8,242 nucleotides of DNA from Methylococcaceae bacterium (lineage in GTDB: Bacteria > Pseudomonadota > Gammaproteobacteria > Methylococcales > Methylomonadaceae), in contig JABFST010000023.1 in assembly GCA_013140465.1 (NCBI GenBank), positions 1 to 8,242 of the forward strand, given 5' to 3'. The notes below the pieces were generated by a model. That model did not search any database. It was not told where the DNA came from and was given only the letters and a program-made list of their open reading frames with translations. Shown in pieces: positions 1 to 6,306 of the stretch; the first letter of the stretch is position 1, and each line of letters begins with the position of its first letter. Position numbers and translations under genes: made by a program.

Positions 1-1
1 G

Positions 2-397
2 TTGATACAGCTACAAACCTTCACCAAAAATAACCCACAGATACCTTCCTTACAATTGCGGGTACAAAACCTGCGCCATGAAATCGAACTCGAAACCAGC
101 CGTGTCGCGGGCGGCGACCGCTCCTTGGCTAAAAAAGCGGCAGAATACCAACGTTTGGCGCTAGACCGCGAATTTGCCGACAAACAATTGGGCAGTGCTT
201 TGGTGTCTTTAGAACAAGCGCGTAATGACGCTCAACGAAAACAACTGTATTTGGAGCGCATAGTACAGCCCAGCAAACCCGATATGGCGATGCAGCCCTA
301 TCGTTTGCGCGGCATCTTGACGACGTTTGTGATGGGCATGATTGCGTGGGGCGTACTGGCCATCCTGCTGGCGGGTGTGCGTGAGCACAAAGATTAA
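2..397 (+). CDS. kpsE: KpsE/CtrB-like capsule polysaccharide export protein, C-terminal part (5' truncated by window edge)
   Basis: This is the last 131 codons of an inner-membrane polysaccharide co-polymerase of the KpsE/CtrB type. That family links the KpsM/KpsT ABC transporter to the periplasmic and outer-membrane export path. Residues about 15-88 (numbered within the visible part) are charged, Gln/Glu/Arg-rich and predicted helical, like the periplasmic coiled coil of the family. A Pro-containing segment follows at residues 89-104 (QPSKPD then PYRLRG). A single strongly hydrophobic membrane helix lies at residues 105-126, and the tail is short and charged (REHKD). This C-terminal layout is typical of KpsE homologues. 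The frame is open to the left edge, so the TTG at position 2 is not taken as the true start; full-length members have roughly 370-400 residues. The stop lies 10 bases before the kpsM ATG, so the genes are probably cotranscribed. The symbol is by family resemblance. Confidence 0.85.
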   Translation: MIQLQTFTKNNPQIPSLQLRVQNLRHEIELETSRVAGGDRSLAKKAAEYQRLALDREFADKQLGSALVSLEQARNDAQRKQLYLERIVQPSKPDMAMQPYRLRGILTTFVMGMIAWGVLAILLAGVREHKD

Positions 398-407
398 GCC
401 GCAACGC

Positions 408-1202
408 ATGAGTCTGCCAACGCCAACCTTCAGACACTCTTTAGCCATCCAGTTGCGCGTGATTGGTGCGCTGATCATGCGCGAAATCATTACCCGTTAT
501 GGTCGCCATAATATCGGGTTTTTGTGGCTGTTTTTTGAGCCTATGCTGTTCACCTTAGGCGTGACCACATTGTGGGCTATGATTAAGGCCACACATGGCA
601 CTGACCTTCCGATTACCGCGTTCGCCGTGACTGGCTATTCATCGTTGTTGCTGTGGCGAAATTGCAGTAACCGTTCGGTAAAGGCCATTGAAGTCAACCT
701 TAGTCTGCTCTATCACCGTCATGTGAAAGTGTTCGACCTGTTTGCCGCAAGATTGATTTTGGAAATCGCTGGGGCGACCAGTTCTTGTGTAGTGTTGACC
801 TTTGTTTTTAGCTTTGCGGGCTGGATGAAATTCCCTGCTGATATTCTTACCGCCGTCATCGGCTGGATATTGCTGGCCTGGTTTGCGCTAGGCTTGGGTT
901 TAATTGTGGGTGCGGCATCAGAACGGTCTGAAGTTATAGACAGGGTCTGGCATATTTTCACTTATCTGATGTTCCCCTTATCCGGCGCAGCGTTTATGGT
1001 TGATTGGTTCCCCAAATCTATCCAAAACTTTTTGTTGTGGGTGCCTATGGTGCATGGTACAGAAATGATACGTCATGGTTATTTTGGTTCGGCAGTCCGC
1101 ACTTATGAATCGCCTTTTTACTTAATCACCGTCGATTCCATCATGCTGTTGCTGGGCTTGGCATTGGTGAGGGAAGCGGGACGGCGCGTGGAACCAGAAT
1201 GA
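408..1202 (+). CDS. kpsM: KpsM-like ABC-2 type capsule polysaccharide exporter permease
   Basis: The 264-residue protein is the membrane subunit of a capsule polysaccharide ABC transporter; E. coli KpsM has about 258 residues. The N-terminal segment at residues 17-45 ([19 protein letters not shown], then GFLWLFFEP) is the amphipathic and first-membrane-helix signature of the KpsM/Wzm (ABC-2) family. Several further hydrophobic stretches follow, at about residues 40-60, 110-135, 145-170, 185-205 and 240-257, giving about six membrane helices. The ATG at 408 is chosen because it puts the conserved N-terminus in register and does not overlap kpsE. It has no strong Shine-Dalgarno sequence, and an in-frame GTG at 381, overlapping kpsE, is a fair alternative. 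The 3' end overlaps the ATPase gene by four bases (ATGA), the usual sign of translational coupling between the transporter subunits. Confidence 0.93.
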   Translation: MSLPTPTFRHSLAIQLRVIGALIMREIITRYGRHNIGFLWLFFEPMLFTLGVTTLWAMIKATHGTDLPITAFAVTGYSSLLLWRNCSNRSVKAIEVNLSLLYHRHVKVFDLFAARLILEIAGATSSCVVLTFVFSFAGWMKFPADILTAVIGWILLAWFALGLGLIVGAASERSEVIDRVWHIFTYLMFPLSGAAFMVDWFPKSIQNFLLWVPMVHGTEMIRHGYFGSAVRTYESPFYLITVDSIMLLLGLALVREAGRRVEPE

Positions 1203-1852
1203 TCGTCCTGAGCAATATCAACAAATCTTATGACACCCGCCAGGGCCAACGCATGATCTTGGAAGGCGTCAACCTGCGCGTCGAACGCGGCGAACGTTTG
1301 GGTATTTTAGGCCGCAACGGCGCGGGCAAATCCACACTCATCCGGCTCATCAGCGGTATCGAGTTGCCTACTAGCGGGCGCATCTACCGGGGCATGAGCA
1401 TCTCATGGCCGCTGGCTTTTGGCGGCGCATTTCAAGGCAGTCTCACAGGCTTGGATAATATCCGGTTTATATGCCGAGTTTATGGTGCGCCGATAGAACC
1501 CACTATCCGATTTGTCGAAGAATTTTCAGAGTTAGGGATTTATTTGCGCGAACCCGTCAAAAAATACTCCTCGGGTATGCGCGCACGCTTGGCGTTTGGC
1601 ATCTCTATGGCGATTGAATTCGACTGTTTTTTAATCGACGAAGTGATTGCCGTAGGCGACAACCGTTTCCAGAAAAAAAGCCGCATCGAACTGTTTGAAA
1701 AACGCCGCGACCGCGCGATGATTATCGTTTCCCACAACGCCGATTTTGTGCGTGACCATTGCGAACATGCGGCAGTTTTGGTCAATGGCAAGCTGCACGG
1801 GTTTAACCAAATCGAAGACGCGTATCATTTTTATCAATCCAGTGAAGCTTAG
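1199..1852 (+). CDS. kpsT: KpsT-like capsule polysaccharide ABC transporter ATPase
   Basis: The 217-residue nucleotide-binding subunit is expected to pair with the upstream permease and power polysaccharide export across the inner membrane. Visible motifs are Walker [10 protein letters not shown] at residues 38-46, a family-typical [16 protein letters not shown] segment containing the Q-loop glutamine Q79, the variant ABC signature YSSGMRAR at 123-130, Walker B with catalytic Glu (FLIDE, E148), and the H-loop SHN with H179. The SSGM form of the signature and the short length, with no C-terminal glycan-binding domain, match KpsT/CtrD rather than long Wzt proteins that recognise O-antigen caps. 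The start is the ATG of the ATGA overlap with kpsM. The stop codon lies inside a 15-base near-perfect palindrome (1843-1857). Confidence 0.95.
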   Translation: MIVLSNINKSYDTRQGQRMILEGVNLRVERGERLGILGRNGAGKSTLIRLISGIELPTSGRIYRGMSISWPLAFGGAFQGSLTGLDNIRFICRVYGAPIEPTIRFVEEFSELGIYLREPVKKYSSGMRARLAFGISMAIEFDCFLIDEVIAVGDNRFQKKSRIELFEKRRDRAMIIVSHNADFVRDHCEHAAVLVNGKLHGFNQIEDAYHFYQSSEA

Positions 1853-1857
1853 CTTCA
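1843..1857. repeat. 15-base palindrome across the kpsT stop codon
   Basis: TGAAGCT and AGCTTCA are perfect 7-base inverted arms around a single T at 1850. The right arm is part of an 8-mer, TAGCTTCA, that recurs in the following gap. No T-run follows, so it does not look like an intrinsic terminator. It could be an operator-like dyad, or it could be chance. Confidence 0.5.
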
Positions 1858-1864
1858 TCATGCC

Positions 1865-1892
1865 TTTACAATATTCTCCTCAATCCCATTAT
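1865..1892 (+). promoter_or_regulatory. weak sigma-70 promoter candidate
   Basis: TTTACA at 1865-1870 matches the -35 consensus in five of six bases. CATTAT at 1887-1892 matches the -10 consensus in four of six, with 16 bases between them. It lies in the only sizeable gap and would start transcription toward the sulfotransferase gene. Such matches are common by chance in AT-rich DNA. Confidence 0.25.
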
Positions 1893-2007
1893 CCCTATCA
1901 GGGGTATATCTGCGTTTACGCCTTTATGGATTCTGTTTGTTTTCCTTTCAACAAGATAGCTTCAGGTTTGTGCGGTGCCGCTGCCTATGAGGTTAGCTTC
2001 ACATATC

Positions 2008-2016
2008 AGGTAGGTG
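2008..2016 (+). promoter_or_regulatory. ribosome binding site that selects the ATG at 2023
   Basis: AGGTAGGTG is purine/G-rich. Its second AGG core (2012-2014 region) lies about 7 bases before ATG 2023. This favours the ATG over the in-frame GTG codons at 2014 and 2017, which fall inside or directly beside the site. Confidence 0.6.
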
Positions 2017-2022
2017 GTGCTA

Positions 2023-4071
2023 ATGACACCTGCCAATAAACGCGTGGTTGTTGTATTGGGAATGCACCGTAGTGGCACTAGCACCCTTACGCGTGCCCTT
2101 AATGTTGTCGGCGTGGAGCTGGGCGACCATTTATTGGCACCAATGGAGGGCAGTAATAACAAAGGTTTTTTTGAAGACATCGACTTATTTGAATTGAACA
2201 TCCACATGCTACAAGCACTGGGAAGTGTCTGGCATGGTCTGCCGCCTATAGAAGCCAGTGACGTGGAAAGTTTGTGCAGAAAGGGCTATTTTCTTACGGC
2301 GGTTAATTTACTTCGGCAAAAAATGGCTGAAGTCTCCATTTTTGGATTTAAAGATCCGCGCATACCAAGACTGTTGCCGTTTTGGGATCGGGTATTTGCG
2401 CATTGCGGTTTTGATGTCAACTATGTGCTAGCAATACGCAACCCACTCAGCGTAGTTCAATCGCTCACGAAGCGGGATGGTTTTACACCAGAAAAAAGCT
2501 ATATGCTTTGGTTGGGGCATGTACTCCCCAGCCTTTTTTATAGCCAAGGGCATAACCGTGTCCTTATTGATTACGATCGGTTTTTAGATGCGCCACAACA
2601 ACATCTTGAGTTGATTGCCATGCGTCTTGGGCTGGGCCTCAGCCATGAGGCATTGCAGCTCTATCTAACAGATTTTCTTGATGAGAGCTTGCGGCACAGC
2701 GTCTATAACGTAAACGATCTTGCTATAGATCAAGCTTGCCCACAGTTTGTGCAAGAACTGTATGCTACGCTTTTAGAAATTACTAATGATAATCAACTAT
2801 TAGAAAATCCTGCATTCCATGCTTGCACGGTGTTATGGTGCGATGAACTTAATCGCATGAAATTGAATTTGCGCTGGGAAGAAAACCTTTTAGGACAAAT
2901 TGCTGAGCTTGTTCAAGGGAGGTCGTATTTAGAGACCCAATTGCATGAGCTGACTGGGCGTGAACAGACAGTGGTTTTACAGTTGCAAGAAATGCAGCAG
3001 AATTATGAACGGCATAACAGTGAACAAACTGAAAGGGAGCAGACGCTAAAATTGCAGCTTACCGAGGTGCAACAACATTTGGAAGCATGCCTAGCCGAAC
3101 AGAATGTGCGCGAAAATGTATTTTCCGAACAGTTGCAGGCAATGCAGCGACTCCATGACTCACAAGTGGATGAACAGCGTCTGCAATTTACCGAACGGGA
3201 ACAGTTGTTGCATGGTCAGTTATCCCAAGTACAGCAACGGCTAGAAAGTTATTTGATTGGGCAGGTCGAACGCGAAAAAGCGGATTCTTTACAGCGGCAG
3301 GAAATACATCAAGCTTATGAGTTGCAAAAAAATGATCTGATTCGTCAGTACGCAGAGCGTGAACGTATTGCGTTTTTGTCTCTGGATCAAGCACGGCAAC
3401 AGTTTGAAGCGCAGGTGCTAAGCTTAACGGAACGGGAAAAAGCCTACGTCCTTGAATTACAAGAAACTCATCAGGCGCATGAGCTGAAAATGGCTGAACA
3501 AAGCCGTTTGCAGTACGAGCGCGAGCAGGTCTTACAAGCGCAGTTACAAACGCAGTTACAAACACAACAAGATGAGTTGGCAAAATTAGCAGAATATGGC
3601 AAAGCTAAGGATGCGGAACAAGAGCAGTTGATTTTGCGCTTACAGCACCAAATAAAGGCCATGCGGAAAAACTATTTTTGGCGGTTAATGTCCGCGTTAC
3701 ACTTGTTGGGCGGGAATGATCTGGGTCAAGAAAATAGCCGAAACTTGCTACCGCTTAAAAAGCAGTCAGTGGGTTTAGCGGGCCTGTTGTCATATGATGG
3801 CGAATCTTTCATCAATAACGCTTATGTTACCCTGTTGGGTCGTGTGCCTGATCCAGAGGGTATGAACTATTACTATAATAGGCTACAGTCAGGTGTCAGC
3901 AAGGTCGAAATACTTGCCCAGCTACTCAAAGGCCCAGAAGGAAAGTTACGGCGAGTAAATGTTGTCGGCCTTAACAAGGCCGTCCGGTATCAAAAATACT
4001 TTAAAATACCTATCCTTGGACAGTGGTTGAAGTTCTTTGATAACAAGAGGATGGGCAAAAGTCAGCACTGA
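2023..4071 (+). CDS. Sulfotransferase-coiled coil-DUF4214 fusion protein
   Basis: The 682-residue protein has three parts. Residues 1 to about 285 form a P-loop sulfotransferase-like domain, expected to move sulfate from PAPS onto a sugar hydroxyl. Its 5'-phosphosulfate loop is GMHRSGTSTL at 13-22, FKDPR lies at 109-113, and the 3'-phosphate motif has the R-x7-S spacing (R139, S147 in RNPLSVVQS). Residues about 290-545 are a long Gln/Glu-rich coiled coil built from regular 25/29-residue units. A YFWRL segment, like the linker seen after coiled coils in many glycan enzymes, leads into a DUF4214-like domain at residues 588-672 (LLGR-x-PD-x-EGM core). There is no signal peptide, so it is probably cytoplasmic. 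The position behind kpsMT suggests it modifies the exported glycan. Sulfotransferase identity rests on motifs only; a different P-loop transferase or a non-catalytic homologue is possible. Confidence 0.82.
   Translation: MTPANKRVVVVLGMHRSGTSTLTRALNVVGVELGDHLLAPMEGSNNKGFFEDIDLFELNIHMLQALGSVWHGLPPIEASDVESLCRKGYFLTAVNLLRQKMAEVSIFGFKDPRIPRLLPFWDRVFAHCGFDVNYVLAIRNPLSVVQSLTKRDGFTPEKSYMLWLGHVLPSLFYSQGHNRVLIDYDRFLDAPQQHLELIAMRLGLGLSHEALQLYLTDFLDESLRHSVYNVNDLAIDQACPQFVQELYATLLEITNDNQLLENPAFHACTVLWCDELNRMKLNLRWEENLLGQIAELVQGRSYLETQLHELTGREQTVVLQLQEMQQNYERHNSEQTEREQTLKLQLTEVQQHLEACLAEQNVRENVFSEQLQAMQRLHDSQVDEQRLQFTEREQLLHGQLSQVQQRLESYLIGQVEREKADSLQRQEIHQAYELQKNDLIRQYAERERIAFLSLDQARQQFEAQVLSLTEREKAYVLELQETHQAHELKMAEQSRLQYEREQVLQAQLQTQLQTQQDELAKLAEYGKAKDAEQEQLILRLQHQIKAMRKNYFWRLMSALHLLGGNDLGQENSRNLLPLKKQSVGLAGLLSYDGESFINNAYVTLLGRVPDPEGMNYYYNRLQSGVSKVEILAQLLKGPEGKLRRVNVVGLNKAVRYQKYFKIPILGQWLKFFDNKRMGKSQH
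2959..3519 (+). repeat. Coding tandem repeat: seven coiled-coil units of 25 or 29 residues
   Basis: Each unit begins with Arg-Glu, usually within (T/E)-E-R-E. Unit starts are at residues 313, 338, 363, 392, 417, 446, 471 and 500 (bases 2959, 3034, 3109, 3196, 3271, 3358, 3433 and 3520). Unit lengths are 25, 25, 29, 25, 29, 25 and 29. From residue 338 the pairs form three consecutive 54-residue (162-base) super-repeats ending exactly at base 3519. The repeat has diverged at the DNA level and is clearest in protein. Confidence 0.85.
3529..3564 (+). repeat. 12-base in-frame tandem duplication in the coiled coil
   Basis: CAGTTACAAACG (3541-3552) is followed directly by CAGTTACAAACA (3553-3564). 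A degenerate copy precedes them (3529-3540, sharing TTACAA and the final CG). The tract encodes a repeated Gln-Leu-Gln-Thr. A change by one copy would keep the reading frame. Confidence 0.75.
3784..4038 (+). repeat. DUF4214 domain copy A (C-terminus of the sulfotransferase fusion)
   Basis: These 85 codons align without gaps to 4207-4461 in the next gene. I count 51 of 85 identical residues, including GVSKVEILAQL. The longest exact DNA match I see is 17 bases (GTCGAAATACTTGCCCA at 3904-3920 and 4327-4343). The pair is a direct repeat, with starts 423 bases apart. Confidence 0.85.
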
Positions 4072-4150
4072 TCCATTGGTTTTAATGAACGGGGTGAGTG
4101 GGTTGTAAGCCTCCTTGTTTTGTTCCGATGCCTTATTTACAACACACAAC

Positions 4151-4154
4151 AGGA
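4151..4154 (+). promoter_or_regulatory. ribosome binding site that selects the ATG at 4162
   Basis: AGGA lies 7 bases before ATG 4162. The same frame is open back to a TTG at 4120, but that codon has no comparable site, and the upstream codons do not look like part of a DUF4214 protein. Confidence 0.7.
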
Positions 4155-4161
4155 TTTTTAT

Positions 4162-6306
4162 ATGTCTTCAAATCAGACTAGCATTGCGTCTCTAACCTTA
4201 AGGAAATTGTTGTCTTATGATGATTCGCAATTTATCGTGAATGCTTATCGTACCCTGCTAGGCCGTCATCCTGATTCTGAGGGCATGAGTTACTATCTGG
4301 CGCGGCTACAGGCGGGTGTCAGTAAAGTCGAAATACTTGCCCAACTAAGTAATAGTGTGGAAGGAAAATCACGTCAAGTAACAATTGCCGGATTGGATGA
4401 CGCGATTCGGCATCATAAACGGCTTAAAACCCCCGTGCTAGGAAGTTTGTTAAGGCTTGCAGAGGCGCGGCACACCATGAAAAACAAGCAACACGATTTG
4501 GCAGCCAGCGAAACCGAAGACGAGCTGACGCTTGTTGAATTGCTGGCATCATACTGGCTTAGTGAAGACAGTTTGCCGGCAGGCTTGAATCTGGGGGAAA
4601 TCCATCGCCTCAATCCATGCGAACATTTTGATGATTTTTATCAGGCAGTTTTTGCGGTACTAAAGCAATCCCCTGTGCGTAAACTCAGTATCCACGAAGA
4701 CGCAGGAATAAATGCCCATTTTTATGTGTCACTTGCACAACATTATGAGGGGGCTGGGCAACATGAGCAAGCAATCGAACTCTATCGATTGTCATTGTTG
4801 TTTATGGACATATCTACGGCGCATGAGCATTTGGGCAATCTCGCTTTAGTGAATGGCAGACATTATCAAGCTATAGGGCACTACACTATCGCATTGGACT
4901 TAGGTAGTTCTTCACATTGGGTTTATGTGAATATGGCACGGGCGCAAAAGTTGTCAGGACAGTACGAGACTGCCATTCAAACTATTTGTACAGGGCTTAA
5001 GGCTTACCCTGGGGCTGAATTAATGATGCTAAGCCTTGACGAATATATCAATGACTATTGGGGCGCAGAGGAACAGAAAATAGAGTGTTTGGCGGTTGCA
5101 CAAAATAGGGAAAAGCTAATCACTGAATATGAACGGGTAACCGCTTTTATTGGCAAGTGTTATGCCCAAGTGTTTAGGCAAAACTCAGTTAAACCATTGT
5201 CGAATAGCTTAAATAGTGGGCGTGTGCTTATTGTAGGGTTACCGCAAGATGTGCTTCCGCAATGCTTTCGGTATCGTATTGAGCAAAAGTTAGAACAATT
5301 GGCGTATGCAGGTTACCATGCAGAAACAGTCGTTTGGCATGAATACGAATTGGCTTTAAGTTTAATCAACTTTTATGACTTGATTATTTTTTACCGCGTC
5401 CCAGCCACCCCGGGCATACTGAAACTGGTGGAGTATGCAAAAGCACTAGGAAAGGTTACCTTTTATGAGGTGGACGACCTTCTCTTTGAAAGCTTTAGTG
5501 TACCCCCCATAGAAACTTATGGCGGTCAGGTGTCACTGGCCATTTATACCAATCTAACAAAAGACATAGGTTCGGTTCGCGCCATAGCGGGCCGATGTGA
5601 ATATGCCATTGCATCAACGTTGCCATTGTTGGAAAAACTAGCCCCTTTAAGCCAAAGCAAAAAGGGATATTTACATAGAAACGGATTAGACAAATACACG
5701 CGCTACCAACAAGTAGCCCTTGGGGTGAAAGATTACATCAATTTGTTTTACGGTAGTGGGACATTGGCACACAACACTGACTTTATTGTTGAAGCCTTGC
5801 CCGCAATATCGCGCATTTTAAAAGAGCATAAGCATGTTAAGCTGACGATAGTCGGCTATCTTTCATTGCCCGATACATTTCTTGCTGAATTTGAAGGCAA
5901 GGTCGCACAAGTGCCTTTTGTAAAAGATATTGATGCCTATTTGGCCTATTTGTCTGGGGCAGACATTAATTTGGCGGTGTTACATGACAACGTCTTGTCT
6001 GGATGTAAAAGCGAATTGAAATGGTTCGAGGCGGGTGTTTTTTCTATCCCTTCAGTGGTTAGCCGTACCCAAAATTACTTAGATGTCATTGAACATGGCG
6101 TAGATGGCTTTGTGGTCAGTGGCGAGCAAGAGTGGTATGGCACCCTGAAACAACTGGTGGAAAACGCTGATTTGCGTCGGCGCATTGGCAGCAAAGCCTA
6201 CGATCGGGTTAAGGCGGAATATTCAGTTCCGGTATTGGCGGACAATATCCAGCAAATAATGACGAGCGCGCTCTCGAATCATCAATTGATGGTTGCGGAT
6301 GAATAA
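4162..6306 (+). CDS. DUF4214-TPR-glycosyltransferase (GT-B fold, GT4-like) fusion
   Basis: The 714-residue protein has three parts. Residues 16-100 are a DUF4214-like domain closely related to the one ending the previous gene. Residues about 184-297 are helical repeats resembling TPRs (for example AQHYEGAGQHEQAIELYRLSL and GNLALVNGRHYQAIGHYTIAL). Residues about 352-705 look like a GT-B glycosyltransferase. In that part are RVLIVG at 354-359, CFRYR soon after, FYEVDDLLF at 434-442, FYGSGTLAHNTDF at 529-541, KLTIVG at 560-565, and CKSELKWFEAG at 615-625, where the Glu-rich donor-binding loop of GT4-like enzymes is expected. It probably transfers a sugar from a nucleotide-sugar donor in the cytoplasm; donor and acceptor cannot be read from sequence. 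TPRs in such enzymes usually bind partners or substrate. The stop overlaps the next gene by 8 bases if that gene starts at 6299, which suggests coupled translation. Confidence 0.83.
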   Translation: MSSNQTSIASLTLRKLLSYDDSQFIVNAYRTLLGRHPDSEGMSYYLARLQAGVSKVEILAQLSNSVEGKSRQVTIAGLDDAIRHHKRLKTPVLGSLLRLAEARHTMKNKQHDLAASETEDELTLVELLASYWLSEDSLPAGLNLGEIHRLNPCEHFDDFYQAVFAVLKQSPVRKLSIHEDAGINAHFYVSLAQHYEGAGQHEQAIELYRLSLLFMDISTAHEHLGNLALVNGRHYQAIGHYTIALDLGSSSHWVYVNMARAQKLSGQYETAIQTICTGLKAYPGAELMMLSLDEYINDYWGAEEQKIECLAVAQNREKLITEYERVTAFIGKCYAQVFRQNSVKPLSNSLNSGRVLIVGLPQDVLPQCFRYRIEQKLEQLAYAGYHAETVVWHEYELALSLINFYDLIIFYRVPATPGILKLVEYAKALGKVTFYEVDDLLFESFSVPPIETYGGQVSLAIYTNLTKDIGSVRAIAGRCEYAIASTLPLLEKLAPLSQSKKGYLHRNGLDKYTRYQQVALGVKDYINLFYGSGTLAHNTDFIVEALPAISRILKEHKHVKLTIVGYLSLPDTFLAEFEGKVAQVPFVKDIDAYLAYLSGADINLAVLHDNVLSGCKSELKWFEAGVFSIPSVVSRTQNYLDVIEHGVDGFVVSGEQEWYGTLKQLVENADLRRRIGSKAYDRVKAEYSVPVLADNIQQIMTSALSNHQLMVADE
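4207..4461 (+). repeat. DUF4214 domain copy B (N-terminus of the TPR-glycosyltransferase)
   Basis: This is the partner of copy A at 3784-4038, aligned without gaps and about 60% identical in protein. Both have the NAY-x-TLLGR-x-PD-x-EGM core and GVSKVEILAQL. They diverge most after the shared EGK. Confidence 0.85.

Larger units (their letters stand above)
1853..2022 (+). other. 170-base non-coding gap between the export genes and the biosynthesis genes
   Basis: This is the longest gap in the window and separates the kpsE-M-T block from the glycan-modifying genes. It contains the second and third copies of TAGCTTCA (1957-1964 and 1994-2001) and a weak sigma-70-like promoter candidate. I see no intrinsic terminator (no GC-rich hairpin followed by T's) and no JUMPstart/ops element. 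A 59-codon frame (ATG at 1860, stop ending 2039) crosses the gap, but it lacks a ribosome binding site and overlaps the next gene, so it is not called as a gene. Confidence 0.6.

Noticed and set aside
129..437. Minus-strand open frames opposite kpsE and kpsM
   Set aside because: They are shadows of strongly conserved coding frames, with Cys/His/Arg-rich low-quality products.
1853..2022. JUMPstart/ops antitermination element expected in polysaccharide loci
   Set aside because: The closest text, GGTAGGTGGTGC near 2009-2020, does not match GGCGGTAGC and is better explained as a ribosome binding site.
1860..2039. Small 59-codon frame crossing the kpsT-sulfotransferase gap
   Set aside because: No ribosome binding site precedes the ATG, it overlaps the start of the sulfotransferase gene, and the product is unrecognisable.
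2959..3519. CRISPR array, because of the regular spacing
   Set aside because: The units are diverged protein-coding repeats with no conserved DNA repeat or unique spacers, in a continuous reading frame.
3188..3583. 131-codon open frame on the minus strand inside the coiled-coil region
   Set aside because: It lies opposite the Gln/Glu-rich repeat, whose biased codons suppress stops on the other strand. The product resembles no family I know and has no supporting context.
4072..4161. Terminator or small gene in the 90-base gap between the two DUF4214 genes
   Set aside because: No convincing hairpin plus T-run and no start with a ribosome binding site other than that of the 4162 gene.
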